Below, one piece after another: positions 36,700 through 47,930 of a stretch of 64,000 nt of DNA (position 1 is its first letter; every line of letters starts with the position of its first letter). The notes under the pieces were generated by a model, which saw only the letters and a program-made list of their open reading frames with translations, was not told the origin of the DNA and did no database searches. Position numbers and translations under genes: made by a program. Location of the stretch: NCBI GenBank assembly GCA_944989445.1, contig CALYLW010000044.1, positions 310,001 through 374,000 on the forward strand. Direction: 5' to 3'. This DNA is from Ampullaceana balthica (Eukaryota; Mollusca; Gastropoda; Lymnaeidae).

Positions 36700-37640
36700 T
36701 ATAATAAATTGATAATTTATATAGCGCTGTATCCAAGCAATGACCGGGCTCACAGCGCTTTACATGGAGATGTAAAGGAAGGTCTCCCCAGCATCTTTAC
36801 CCTCCTGATGCAGACCCAGCTTCGCTGGACAGGGCGCGTTGTCCGAATGCCAGACGAGAGACTGCCAATGAGAATCTCCAGTATGGCCAGCGGTCCCACG
36901 GTGGACAAAAGAAACGCTTCAAAGACACACTGAAAGCCTCAATGAAAGCGTTTGCCATCAATCCAGACACGTGGGAACGAGCTGCAATGGACCGATCCAC
37001 CTGGCGCTCTTCCATCCACGAAGGTTCCAAGTCATGCGAGGCAAACCGGATCACCGCTGCAGAAAAGAAGAGGCAAGCCCGAAAGGCCCGTGCTGTCAAC
37101 CCTCCTGGAGATGTCCCACTCGTCCCTTGTCCCTTCTGTTCCCGAACCTTCCGTGCAAGAATTGGCCTCATCAACCATCTGTGCACGCACAGACAACCCT
37201 CGGATGACTAGAGTGGTCCTCGTCGTATCGACGGACGGACATATATACATGGAGATCATAACATACATATAATAATTAAATAACCATTCATACCATAATA
37301 ACAACATAAAGGACAGTACATTACACATAAACTACGTCAACCATTAAAAGAAAATGTTGTTTCATTAATTGTGTAAATACATTTTGAAAAGATGCGTCTT
37401 AAGTGCAGTCTTGAAGGACTTGGTAGTTGGAATACTACGGATGTGTAATGGTAGAGAATTCCATTGTTTGGCTGCACAAAAAGAGAATGACCTTTCGCCA
37501 AAAGTTTTAGTTCGTGTCTTAAGAACACAGAGAATACGTGCGTCTGCAGAAGAGCGTAGCTGACCACTGGGTGAGTAGACCGACAGAAATAGCTTTGACC
37601 ATACAGATAATACGAGTATTTTACATTCATAGTCTGACAA
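36700..37640 (-). mobile_element. CR1/L2-like LINE 3' end, minus strand, split by a nested LINE
   Basis: The C-terminal frame at 37365-37640 reads SVYSPSGQLRSSADARIL, then KTRTKTFGERSFSF and QWNSLPLHIRSIP, typical of the end of a CR1-like reverse transcriptase ORF. Its 3' UTR, with AGCGCTGTGAGC and ATACAGCGCTATATAAAT, resumes at 36700-36771 after a 474-bp insertion. The same family lies at 46.98-47.93 kb. Confidence 0.8.
36772..37245 (+). mobile_element. Truncated LINE insertion with 11-bp target duplication
   Basis: It is flanked by TACATGGAGAT at 36761-36771 and 37246-37256. It encodes LRWTGRVVRMPDERLP and, after a frameshift near 36920, KAFAINPDTWERAAMDRS, ending in a CPFCSRTFRARIGLINHL zinc-finger-like motif. 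This is the 3' part of a non-LTR element, inserted into the minus-strand LINE. Confidence 0.88.
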
Positions 37641-38317
37641 AAATTTGATTTAAAACTTTAAACGTGGCCCAGTAAAATAGACTTACAATTAACGGAGATA
37701 TTGCAAAATAATAAACTAATGATAAAACAATAGAATTTTCTAGAATATTATAGACATTATATCCCATGAGGTTAACCAAACTGAAAATCAGTCATGAAAA
37801 CAATCGGATAATACTTTAATTTTCATCCAATTAAAATCTGTTATAAATTGCAGACACTTACGGAAAATGAAATCTCAAAAGTTTCTAGAAAACATTTCAT
37901 TATACCTGAATCAGGTGAATAATAAGTCCAATATTACATTCAAAGTTGTAAAAATAATGGGGTTAATACTTTACAGTTTGTCCCAATAATATAGGCTAAA
38001 AATAACAGAGATCCTACAAAAATAAAGTTTAGAGTATTCAGAATATTTTAGCTAAATCATATCTAACTATAGTGAATTATAATATGACTGCTGTGAAATT
38101 ATTAGAGTGATAAACAATAAGCTAAAAGCTTGAAAACGTGTCCCGTTAAAAATAAATGAGATCCAGCAAAAAATAAATAAATTTAATGAGTTTTCTTGAA
38201 TATTTCAGATTAAAACCGAATCAATTAAATAATAAGACTAATATTATATTCAAAGTTGGAAAAAATGAGCGTAAATTATTAAAACTTGTCCCACCCCCCT
38301 CCCCCCCTAAATTTGAG

Positions 38318-38400
38318 TTTTATTTTTAGACTGACACGACAGTAAACGTTTCGGCTAATGCCTTCATCAGTACAACATAAAATACATTCTTACAATACTT
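38318..38400 (-). mobile_element. Penelope-like element fragment with hammerhead-like core
   Basis: The minus strand reads CTGATGA, AGGCATTAGCC and GAAAC, the conserved order of a hammerhead ribozyme core with a GGC/GCC stem II. Penelope-like retroelements are known to carry such ribozymes. Stems I and III are not convincing by eye. Confidence 0.45.
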
Positions 38401-38600
38401 ACATAAGTAGTAATAACATTCTTAAAACATATTGTATTTTAAAATATTAATGTTAAATAAAAAGAAAGGAAAAACAAAAACAAACATGGACGCAGGATAT
38501 AGGAAAAAGGGGGAAGTATCCAAAGTTACAGTAAAAACCACAACGGTAACAAGATTCTGCAGTTAAGTAAAATTATGAATTTGGTTAATTCCATACGGAG

Positions 38601-38652
38601 CCAACGTACCAAATCTTTTTATGAGTCTATTTTCCAAAATTTGGTACGTTGG
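38601..38652. repeat. Perfect 14-bp inverted repeat (hairpin)
   Basis: CCAACGTACCAAAT and its exact reverse complement are separated by 24 nt. It may be part of the same retroelement fragment. Confidence 0.7.
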
Positions 38653-38654
38653 CA

Positions 38655-38695
38655 AGGGTGATGCACCATCGTCTCTCGAGACGGAAGTTTGCCGA
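38655..38695 (+). mobile_element. Snail-type LINE tail fragment
   Basis: GGTGATGCACCATCG, then CTCGAGACGGAAG; the same phrase ends the LINE tail at 49540-49575. Confidence 0.55.
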
Positions 38696-38865
38696 AGAGA
38701 GAGAGTTTTATTGATTATGTTATAAGTTTCGACTCTTTATTTTAGAATAATCTCCTGTCATGTGTTGTTCCTTATATTTTTTCCCTAACTTTATTTCAAA
38801 CATGCACATAATGATTTTTCAATCAGTATTTTTGATCTGTTTTTAAAATGTATGTGCATGGAATG

Positions 38866-38958
38866 TATGTGCACGGAATGTATGTGCGTTGCATGTATTT
38901 GCGTGGCATGTATGTGCGTGGCATGTATGTGCGTGGCATGTATGTGCGTGGAATGTAT
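38866..38958. repeat. 15-bp tandem repeat, about 6 copies
   Basis: The unit is GCATGTATGTGCGTG with variants. Confidence 0.88.
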
Positions 38959-39029
38959 AGAAATGACTCAAAGCCAAGATTAACTGAAATATTTATATTT
39001 TAAATATTTATTTCAAGCTTAAATATTTC

Positions 39030-39190
39030 AGGCTTAGATGGATGGGATGGATGAAGTAGAAAAAGATCTACACTTGGGCATCCAATATTGGAGAAGAAAG
39101 GCGTTGATAAGGATTGAGTGGAAGGGAGGTCGTGAGGCAGGCCCAAGCCCTACACGGGCTGTAGCGCCACAGTGATGGATGGATTAAAGT
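39030..39190 (+). mobile_element. LINE 3' tail with (TGGA)n
   Basis: Contains GCCCTACACGGGCTGTAGCG followed by CCACAGTGATGGATGG, the same 3' end type as at 34.1 kb. Confidence 0.6.
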
Positions 39191-41040
39191 ACTACTTAAG
39201 TAGTGTTGGGACACGGGTAGTCTTATACGGTGAAAATAGCGTAAAATCTTAATTTTAACAGGAAAAGGAAGGGGGGGGGGTCGACTTATACGCCAGAATA
39301 TACGTTAATGGCCTTTAAGAGCAGCGTCACTCGCCAATACGTTCTTACCAGAAAGTAGGATGCAATAAGACAAGACGATCATTGCTATCCAAACCTCTAG
39401 TTCATAATGTTCATGAAGTACCACGCAGTTGAAGCATCAAATTTGTTCTATTGCACAAACAATTGTTTCTGCAACTCAGTTTACAACCATGGACATAGAC
39501 TGTCGCCTCGTGGACACGGAATGACGTCATAGCTTCATATGCGGAAGTAAGAGACGAAACGTCCACCCAGAAATATTTCCTTTAAATAACGCGTCGATAA
39601 AAAAAAATTAATCTCAATCATACTAAAACAGTGATGTGTAAGTGTCATAGTAACAACGGGAACAAGGTGAACCCGACTTTAAGCATTACCTGACAAATTC
39701 GAAAGATCTATATAAAAGGGTAGGCACTGCAATGCTATGCTCTAGGTCTATGCTGATTTGGAAATGAGAACCGCTGGTGTAAATCAGAGATAAGATTCCA
39801 TTGAGTTCTATTCTTGGATCCAAAGTCACCTTAAGATATCGTGTGATAAAAACGGTAGGCACATTTAAACAAAAGGTGAGCCGTAGTGTTTGTACTACGT
39901 CATTGGGCTACTTCAAACATTATCCCAACCCCTTAGCCCCCACCTCCCCCGACATCCCCCTCTTCACCGACTGCCCCACGCGCCTCGTCTAGCCAGGACT
40001 GCTGTAGCTTTTTATAAAGGTTCTTTTATTTACATATTTCTTCAAGGTGTTACATTCTACCATAGACATGTTGACCGAATTAACATGTGCCAGTTTCAAA
40101 CAAGAATTGAAAATCATAGCAACCAAGCAATGGCTTTCAACCTGATACATCTATTTCTGATTTCCACCACACACACACACTAAATATCACTTCTTTCACA
40201 AGTGGTTCATAATTTATCTTCAGGTAATTAAAACCGTTGATGATACAACTTGAAAAACTGACCACTCAGGCATGTCAAGCCTTGTGACCATTCACCTGAA
40301 TTAGTCGGGCGTTGTTGGTGGGAGGGGGAATGGGGGTCAGGCTTTGAGAACGTTGTCGTTCTTTATACTAATTGAGCACAAACTGTTTCTAAATATGCTG
40401 CTTTTTTTTCTAACTGTTCACGTCAAAAATTAGAATGTACTATAAAATACATGTAAATTTAAGTTCGGTCCACTTCTGTTGGTTCATGGTTGCAACTATA
40501 TTGCTTATTAAGCGACTTAAATTATTTGAAACGTAAGTTTAAAATTACTTATAAAATACAAGTACTCTGAAATTTTTTTTAAAATCAACTATTTCAAGTA
40601 TTATCACGGGGAAGATTAACAAAAACAATAATTATAAAGCAAAGAAGCATAGTTTGTTGGAGGTGAAATTTTCAACCTTTTCTAGCGATAATATTTCAAA
40701 CAAAATTTCATTAAAACATCAAGCTGAGCACTCGCGAGCCCTCGATCTGACCTCGGGCTGTAAACATGACGAGATCTTGCAATGATAAACCACGGTACTG
40801 TCATATCTTTGATGCCTATGACCTATCGAACGTATTTATTCCCGGTCTTAAATACAACATTGTCAGTGATCTCGTCACCTCCAGGGCTTACCTCCCTTTA
40901 AATCTCCGCACATCAACATACTTATTTATAGCGAAAAGCGCACGCCTCTGCATTATTTTTTTCTTTCAAGATTTCAATTTTGCGTGGCTTATACACCATA
41001 ATTTTAATTTTGATTCATTTTGTTTAATGTCGTAAATCAG
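39191..41040. other. Region without recognised gene
   Basis: Contains a G-run near 39273 and several frames under 100 codons, including one at 40766-41035. None matches a family I know. A CRE-like TGACGTCA occurs near 39522. Confidence 0.3.
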
Positions 41041-41074
41041 GCTGACGTATTCACGTGTTTCCTGGTGAAGGCAT

Positions 41075-41825
41075 ATCTGGGGGTGGTGTATGGGGTACAG
41101 TAGCAAGTTGGTAGTGTAGATGGTACAGTACTCGGATGGTGGTGTATATGGTACAGTACTCGGATGGTGGTGTAGATGGTACAGTACTCGGATAGTGGTG
41201 TAGATGGTACAGTACTCGGATAGTCATGTATATGGTACAGTACTCGGATGGTGGTGTACATGGTACAGTACTCGGATGGTGGTGTAGATGGTACAGTACT
41301 CGGATAGTAATGTAGATGGTACAGTACTCTGATGGTAATGTATATGGTACAGTACTCGGATGGTGGTGTATATGGTACAGTACTCGGATGGTGGTGTAGA
41401 TGATACAGTACTCGGATAGTGGTGTAGATGGTACAGTACTCGGATAGTGGTGTAGATGGTACAGTACTCGGGTGGTGGTGTATATGGTACAGTACTCGGA
41501 TGGTAATGCATATGGTACAGCACTCGGATGGTAATGTATATGGTACAGTACTCGGATGGTGGTGTATATGGTACAGTACTCGGATGGTGGTGTAGATGGT
41601 ACAGTACTCGGATAGTGGTGTAGATGGTACAGTACTCGGATAGTGGTGTAGATGGTACAGTACTCGGATGGTGGTGTATATGGTACAGTACTCGGATGTG
41701 GTGTATAGGGTACAGTACGCGGATGGTGGTGTATAGGGTACAGTACTCGGATGGTGGTGTAGATGGTACAGTACTCGGATGGTGGTGTTGATGGTACATT
41801 ACTCGGATGGTAATGTAGATGGGTT
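41075..41825. repeat. 28-bp minisatellite, about 26 copies
   Basis: The unit contains GGTACAGTACTCGGATGGTG. Units alternate between GATGGTGGTG and GATAGTGGTG and between TATATGG and TAGATGG. Confidence 0.95.
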
Positions 41826-41919
41826 AGAAAGGTGGTATTTGTATTTTATTGTAATTTCGAGCATGTTGTACAATAATGACATTACTTTTGTTAAGGCAGT
41901 ACAGGATTCAAATGTTTGA

Positions 41920-42140
41920 AATCCCTCCGGAGCCTGATTTGGCCGGATTTATGAAGGGAAATGCGACCGGAGCCGGATTTACTGGAACTGGAGCAATTAA
42001 ATATATATATATATATTAGGGCTCTACTAGCCAGCCGGATTTGGGCGGATTTATTTATGAAGTGAAATCCGGCTGGAGTAGGATTTTTAAAAATGGCCGG
42101 ATTCCGGATTAGCCGGAGCCAGAGCCGAAATCCGGTACAA
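41920..42140. repeat. CCGGAT-rich interspersed repeat
   Basis: Many GCCGGATT/AATCCGGC words on both strands surround an (AT)n core. It resembles a foldback-type MITE, but the ends could not be fixed. Confidence 0.4.
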
Positions 42141-43187
42141 CCCAAGTTTTAAAACTCTGGGTCGTACGGTTTATCATCTGAATGCCAAAAAAATATTTCT
42201 TCTAAATGTTCTTTTTCCCACTTTAAGGTTAGCTAAGGATAAATAAAAATTGCAGTTTATTTCAGTATTTCCATTGTATTTCAGTCCTAATATTGTTTAT
42301 AATGGTATAAAATAAGTTGCTTACGTGCTATTTAATGGATTGCAAATGAAATTTCTTATTGTTATTTGTGGAGGAAAGCTTTTCGGTTTACCAATGTGAA
42401 ACGTCAACAGGGAAGTTGAAAAAAAATTAATAATTAAAATTTCATAAAAATAATTGTGAACAAAAAAACTTAAAAAAAACTTTGATTGAGAACTGTCAAA
42501 CGGATATTAAGAAATTTTAAAAAATAGTATTTAAAATACAAATTGTGCTAGGTAGTATTCATTAGAACCTCATAATGTTTTCTTCTTTCCCTGTATGATA
42601 TGCAAGTCATTATGCCCTAAAGCACTTGATACTCAAAGATGTTTCTGGCGGCCAACTGCACTATTCCTGCCAACCAATCAAGTCTCAACGTTAGTAAGAA
42701 AAATTTTCAAACATGTTTTCAAATTAAAAGAGCTATAAAGAAACTGAACCCCGCGAAGTACCTTCCCCGAAGAGAAGGTAAGTCAAAGTATTTTACTTAA
42801 ACGCAAGTCAGATGTTTATATAAAAGTTTAAAAAGTTAGAATCTTTTGTTAGCGAAATAATTAGTAATTATTAATAATACATCAATAAGGCCTCTTAATT
42901 TTGTGTTCCCCGTAATAAATTCACTAATTAAAACAGTATCAGTCGACATGAATAAGTGAATTATTTTATTAACAGGAATATCACCCCATGAAATTACGTG
43001 GTCTAACAAAATGTCAGGTAATTTACAATACCAAAGGATGACAAGAGTCTTGTTTTACTACTTAATGACGCCTGCACATTTATCTTGAGTATCTCTACAT
43101 TTTATTGGCACACGGGTCACGGGGGTCAAACCTCCACCAGGGCTTGTTGACATAAACAATGGTACAGCTCAGACATCATCTGAGACA

Positions 43188-43260
43188 CAGTGACGTTTAT
43201 GACGTAGTGGGGTGGACTAAATAACGGTATAAAGACAACCTCCCGCCATTTACTTGCAGT
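43188..43260 (+). promoter_or_regulatory. Candidate promoter: CRE-like half-sites and TATA box
   Basis: Two TGACGT-type sites (about 43191-43205) precede GGTATAAAG (43226-43234). A start site near 43258 would fall in TTGCAGTCTAAG. It is about 520 nt upstream of the likely start codon of the following frame. Confidence 0.4.
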
Positions 43261-43725
43261 CTAAGAATAATCTCTAACGCATATCACGACATTTTCATGG
43301 AGGAAACATAAAAAAACTCGTGATCCATAAGATTAAGTACAGTAAGGACGACTATTTCCTTCAGCTAGAATCGTACTGCAATTATTGGTAGATGGTTTTC
43401 CATTATATTAGATGGTGCATTAAATTTGAGTGGTAAGCTGTGCCTGTATTAAATAATTGTTTTCAAAAAAAAAGTCACTTGTTGAATATTTATATTCTAA
43501 CAAGCTTCGATTTTATTTTATAACAAAGCATTACACGAAATTCAAATTGTTAATTTCACGAAGTCTGTCATAGAACTTTTTTAATAGCGCAGGAGATTCG
43601 AGAGTTTAGTCGAATTTTTAAAAAAACATCAGTTGTCTCCCTTTGCTTTCGTTCATAAAGTTTATTTTCCGCCTTGTCCCCGATCTATTGACAATAATTA
43701 TTTGGATCTGAGAGCTTGAGTCCTG

Positions 43726-44075
43726 ATGATCCGTATCTTAAAAAGGTCTAAAGTAATCAACATCACAGCCAAGTCCAAGACGATGAGTAACCCGGATGTT
43801 TACACCATCTCCCCGCTCAGTATCGGGGGATTTAAAAAAGAGGATGATCTTCAACCCCCTACGTCACCAACACGGAGTGGAATACTCAAAACTTTCCCAC
43901 CCGCATCCAATGGACGGATTAGCTCTAACCCTAACGGCCACATTGTGGGGGACCACGGAAAAACTGCTGGGTACGAGAGTCATGGGGCCAAACACGTCAG
44001 ACACAGTATTGTTTCGATTGCGTCATCAACATTCGAGTCTTTGGAACCTCCTGAAGATCTCTCTACAATTAAAAA
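43726..44075 (+). CDS. First coding exon of an unidentified gene
   Basis: The open frame runs to a consensus donor, AAAAA|GTAAGT, after 44075, leaving two bases of a split codon. The ATG at 43783 (MSNPDVYTISPLSIGG) has A at -3 and is a better start than the one at 43726. The peptide is hydrophilic and rich in Ser, Pro and Gly, with GGFKKEDDLQPPTSPTRSG and ending in SSTFESLEPPEDLSTIK. It has no signal peptide or membrane segment, so it could be a cytoplasmic N-terminal tail. A TATA-type promoter candidate lies about 500 nt upstream. I do not recognise the family, and further exons were not identified downstream. Confidence 0.55.
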
Positions 44076-44174
44076 GTAAGTCAATTAAAATAGTAAAACA
44101 AAATCGTTTGTCCTCTAGAGATTCAAGGTTTTGCGATTCAAATAATGGTGTTACTCTTATCTTATCTATTACAT

Positions 44175-44650
44175 AAGCTACTTCTATACAGAAGATTATT
44201 GCTTCCTACGCTTATCCATGGTTTAGGTCTAGGCTTCCATTTGTAATAGAGTTTTAAATGTTGATAGAGTGTAGGTTCTCCTGGTTTCATCAGGCAACCC
44301 ATTCCACGTACGAATTCCAGACGGGAAGAACGAGAATTAGTATGTGAACGAGAATTAGTATGTGAATGAGAATTAGTATGTGAATGAGAATTAGTATGTG
44401 AACGAGAATTAGTATGTGAATGAGAATTAGTATGTGAATGAGAATTAGTATGTGAATGAGAATTAGTATGTGAATGAGAATTAGTATGTGAATGAGAATT
44501 AGTATGTGAATGAGAATTAGTATGTGAATGAGAATTAGTATGTGAATGAGAATTAGTATTATTTTTTTGCATACGAAATGTTTAAAAGTGTTTTCATCCC
44601 TCTGTCTATCTCAGGGTTGTATTAGGGTTTTCTTTGTGTTGTTTTTCCAA
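44175..44650 (-). pseudogene. LINE C-terminal fragment interrupted by a minisatellite
   Basis: The minus strand holds the same LINE family as 59.7-59.98 kb: LINE 3' sequence around GTACGAATTCCAGACGGGAA, then after the array TTGCATACGAAATG and ATCTCAGGGTTGTATTAG. The array replaces about 20 nt of the intact copy. Confidence 0.7.
44326..44566. repeat. 18-bp minisatellite inside a LINE, about 13 copies
   Basis: The unit is GAATTAGTATGTGAATGA with GAACGA variants at the left. Confidence 0.94.
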
Positions 44651-45433
44651 GTTAGAATTGTTCATTATGCATGCTAGTTATTGTAATGAACATTGGCGAT
44701 GACTTGACCAAACTGAACATTGGTTGAGAAGGAGAACGCCTCAATATCTTCATGTGTTATTATGTAGGATGTCCGATGATTAATTGATTATATTAAAACC
44801 CTTGACATTAGAGGATTCTTTGAAAAGATTTGGAAATAAAAAGCTTTCTGCTTATTTCACATCTTCATTTATAATATAACCATTGCTTGGTTATTCCTCT
44901 GTCTAACTCAGTGTTCGAATATAAGAATGAGGTGCGATTCTTGGTCTTATTAAAGCAGTGGTACAAAGAAGGAGCGCCGTTGCTCAAATTAACAATGTTG
45001 AAAGCAATGTGCTGATGACTCGTGATAATATTACAGGAACAAGCTTTGTAATAAAACAGTTTTGAATCTATTTGCTAAATACTAGTTACCACCAAACGAT
45101 GCCAATACCGATAAAAGACAGTCACAACTAGTGCACCCCTCCCCCACCCCACCCTTACCCCCACCCCAAACCCCGACCCTGCCCCCCTCACTTAAAATAA
45201 ATTAGCATCGAATAAAATACATTCCACAAATTTCTGAACAAACAAGGTTTCAAGTAGGAAATTTACCTTCAAAAGAGTCCCAATTACTGCCAACACTTTG
45301 GCCATGGGATATAACAAAAAACAAAAGTTTGTGTTTTTATTATAGAGCACTTGAGTTAACTGTATTATATTACGCACTTTACACCCCATGCGGCACACAG
45401 AAAAGGTTGCCGCTGATGTTGGACATCGGCAAC

Positions 45434-45598
45434 CAAGGGCGGATTAAGGGGATCTGATTGTGCTAAAGCCAGGGACCCCCAATGATTTAAGTCTAAACTA
45501 AAGGCCCCAAACTTATTATATTGTATAATAAAGGGGCTGGACAGGGCTCCAAGTGGAATTGCAGCCAGAGGCCCCCATGCAAACTTAATCCACGCCTG
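45434..45598. mobile_element. hAT-type MITE, 165 bp
   Basis: The ends CAAGGGCGGATTAAG and CTTAATCCACGCCTG are imperfect inverted repeats. The 8-bp target duplication is TCGGCAAC / TCGGCAAA. Confidence 0.75.
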
Positions 45599-46242
45599 TC
45601 GGCAAAAGAACAGAAAGTTAAACATTTTACATACATGTACGATAAAAGCAAATATACCCATTACACACGTATACATGAAATGGAAGTGAGAACTAAATGG
45701 GAAATAACTTTGTCAAAGATCCGCATCGTTTTTAGAAATGTATTTACCTCTCCTTACATTTCTTAAAAGTTAGGAACCCCATTTCTTCATTACTAATATT
45801 GCTTGCTAGATAGTTTTGTCAGAAAATGAATTAAATAATAAAACGTCAATCATTGATATTTTTGAAGTTATTTAAATAATTATTATCTATTTCTTTTAAT
45901 GTGCTTATTTATCTGGAGGTACTAATTTTATTGCATAAAGAAAAAAAATTGTTTATTTACAAGCCCAACATACAGCTATGATGTTTTCGAGTATTATCGC
46001 ATTCGCTTAAAACTCACTGACTTCAAGTAATAAATAAAATTTTAACTCATTAATTTTGAGGATGATTTGTGTTAATTAATTTTTTTATTTTTTTAATGCG
46101 GGTAGGGAGGAAAGGAAGTAAGTCATTATGATTTGATTTAGCCTTAAGGGATGCGCGACCATTTAATCGGAGTTTTTATAAGTATACTTTTTAAACAAGT
46201 TAAATATTTGGCTCACTTTTCTTGGCACTCGTAACCAAATCA

Positions 46243-46357
46243 AGAATGAGTGAATGAATTTCTACATCGTTCACATGAATGATGAGTGAACGAATTTCTA
46301 CATCGGTCACATGAATGATGAGTGAACGAATTTCTACATCGGTCACATGAATGATGA
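46243..46357. repeat. 36-bp tandem repeat, 3 copies
   Basis: The unit contains GATGAGTGAACGAATTTCTA. Confidence 0.9.
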
Positions 46358-46504
46358 GTAAACCAGGGGTTTCAAGATAACACTGACATATGTTAAAACT
46401 ATACAACTTATATTTTAACATCAACGTATGTTATCATAAACGGATGTAATTTTTTTTTAATCCAACTAAACATTAAACTTTATAAAGAGAAACATTTACA
46501 GATG

Positions 46505-46800
46505 TAATAAAAAATATAAAACTGCAATGCTACCTCACTTTGGTGAGACCTGTACTAGAATTCGTATCTTCTGTATAGGAGCCATTCAACAAAGAAAACA
46601 TTGATAAACTAGAACAAATTCAAAAAAGAGCTGCCAGATTCATTACTGGAGAATATTTAAAATTGACCAGAATAAAACCATGAACATTCTCGTTCTTCCC
46701 GTCCAGAATTCGGATGTGTAATGGTCATCCTGGTCAAACAACGAAAACCAAATATCTATCAACATGATCATGACATTAAAACTATAAAACTCAGCATATA
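46505..46800 (+). pseudogene. LINE reverse-transcriptase thumb fragment, frameshifted
   Basis: The frame NKENIDKLEQIQKRAARFIT continues GEYLKLTRIK, a standard non-LTR retrotransposon thumb-domain motif. It is followed by a CTTCCCGTCCAGAATTCG block like that at 10.65 kb. Frameshifts and stops interrupt it. Confidence 0.75.
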
Positions 46801-46979
46801 CTTCACACTTTACGTCATGATTAAATTTATGAATTCCGTTTAAAAAACAAAGATTGCTATTGTAAAATATCTAGATTAATCCAATACTTTACCGTGAATG
46901 TTATGTGCCGATATATTTATTTGCCTGCAATTAGTTGAACAACTGTAGGCCTATGTTTCTAACATTTTAAAGCAACCTT

Positions 46980-47930
46980 GCAGTACATAGCGCTGTACCC
47001 CAACGAGTAGCTAAACTCAAGGCGCTTCACACAAAGATAGTAACATACATATTATAGTCACTGCATTCAACGTAAAACAAACATCATAGTTTTGAAAGTT
47101 AAATTTGAACAGATCTGTTTTTAATGAGGTCTTGAAGGCATTAGCAGTAGGAATGCTGCAAATGTGTTATGGTAGTGAATTCCATTGTTTGAGACAAAAA
47201 GAGAAAGATCTTTCGCCAAATGTTTTAGTTCGTGTCTTAGGAACATAGAGTATACGTGCGTCTGCAGAAGAGCGTAGCTGACGAGTGGGTAAGTAGACAG
47301 AAGAGCGTAGCTGACGAGTGGGTAAGTAGACAGAAGAGCGTAGCTGACGAGTGGGTAAGTAGACAGAAGAGCGTAGCTGACGAGTGGGTAAGTAGACAGA
47401 AGAGCGTAGCTGACGAGTGGGTAAGTAGACAGAAGAGCGTAGCTGACGAGTGGGTAAGTAGACAGAAGAGCGTAGCTGACGAGTGGGTAAGTAGACAGAA
47501 GAGCGTAGCTGACGAGTGGGTAAGTAGACAGAAGAGCGTAGCTGACGAGTGGGTAAGTAGACAGAAGAGCGTAGCTGACGAGTGGGTAAGTAGACAGAAG
47601 AGCGTAGCTGACGAGTGGGTAAGTAGACAGAAGAGCGTAGCTGACGAGTGGGTAAGTAGACAGAAGAGCGTAGCTGACGAGTGGGTAAGTAGACAGAAGA
47701 GCGTAGCTGACGAGTGGGTAAGTAGACAGAAGAGCGTAGCTGACGAGTGGGTAAGTAGACAGAAGAGCGTAGCTGACGAGTGGGTAAGTAGACAGAAGAG
47801 CGTAGCTGACGAGTGGGTAAGTAGACAGAAGAGCGTAGCTGACGAGTGGGTAAGTAGACAGAAGAGCGTAGCTGACGAGTGGGTAAGTAGACAGAAAAGT
47901 TCATTATTTAGATAGGAAGGGCATGTTGGG
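46980..47930 (-). mobile_element. CR1/L2-like LINE 3' end expanded by a minisatellite
   Basis: The same family as 37.4 kb: ADARILYVPKTRTKTFGERS and QWNSLP, with a 3' UTR that includes ACAGCGCTATGTA. The peptide SVYLPTRQLRS just before ADARIL is multiplied about 19 times. Confidence 0.85.
47265..47893 (-). repeat. 33-bp minisatellite inside the LINE ORF, about 19 identical copies
   Basis: The unit contains CAGAAGAGCGTAGCTGACGA. All copies appear identical. 33 bp is 11 codons, so the LINE frame stays open through the array. Confidence 0.97.
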
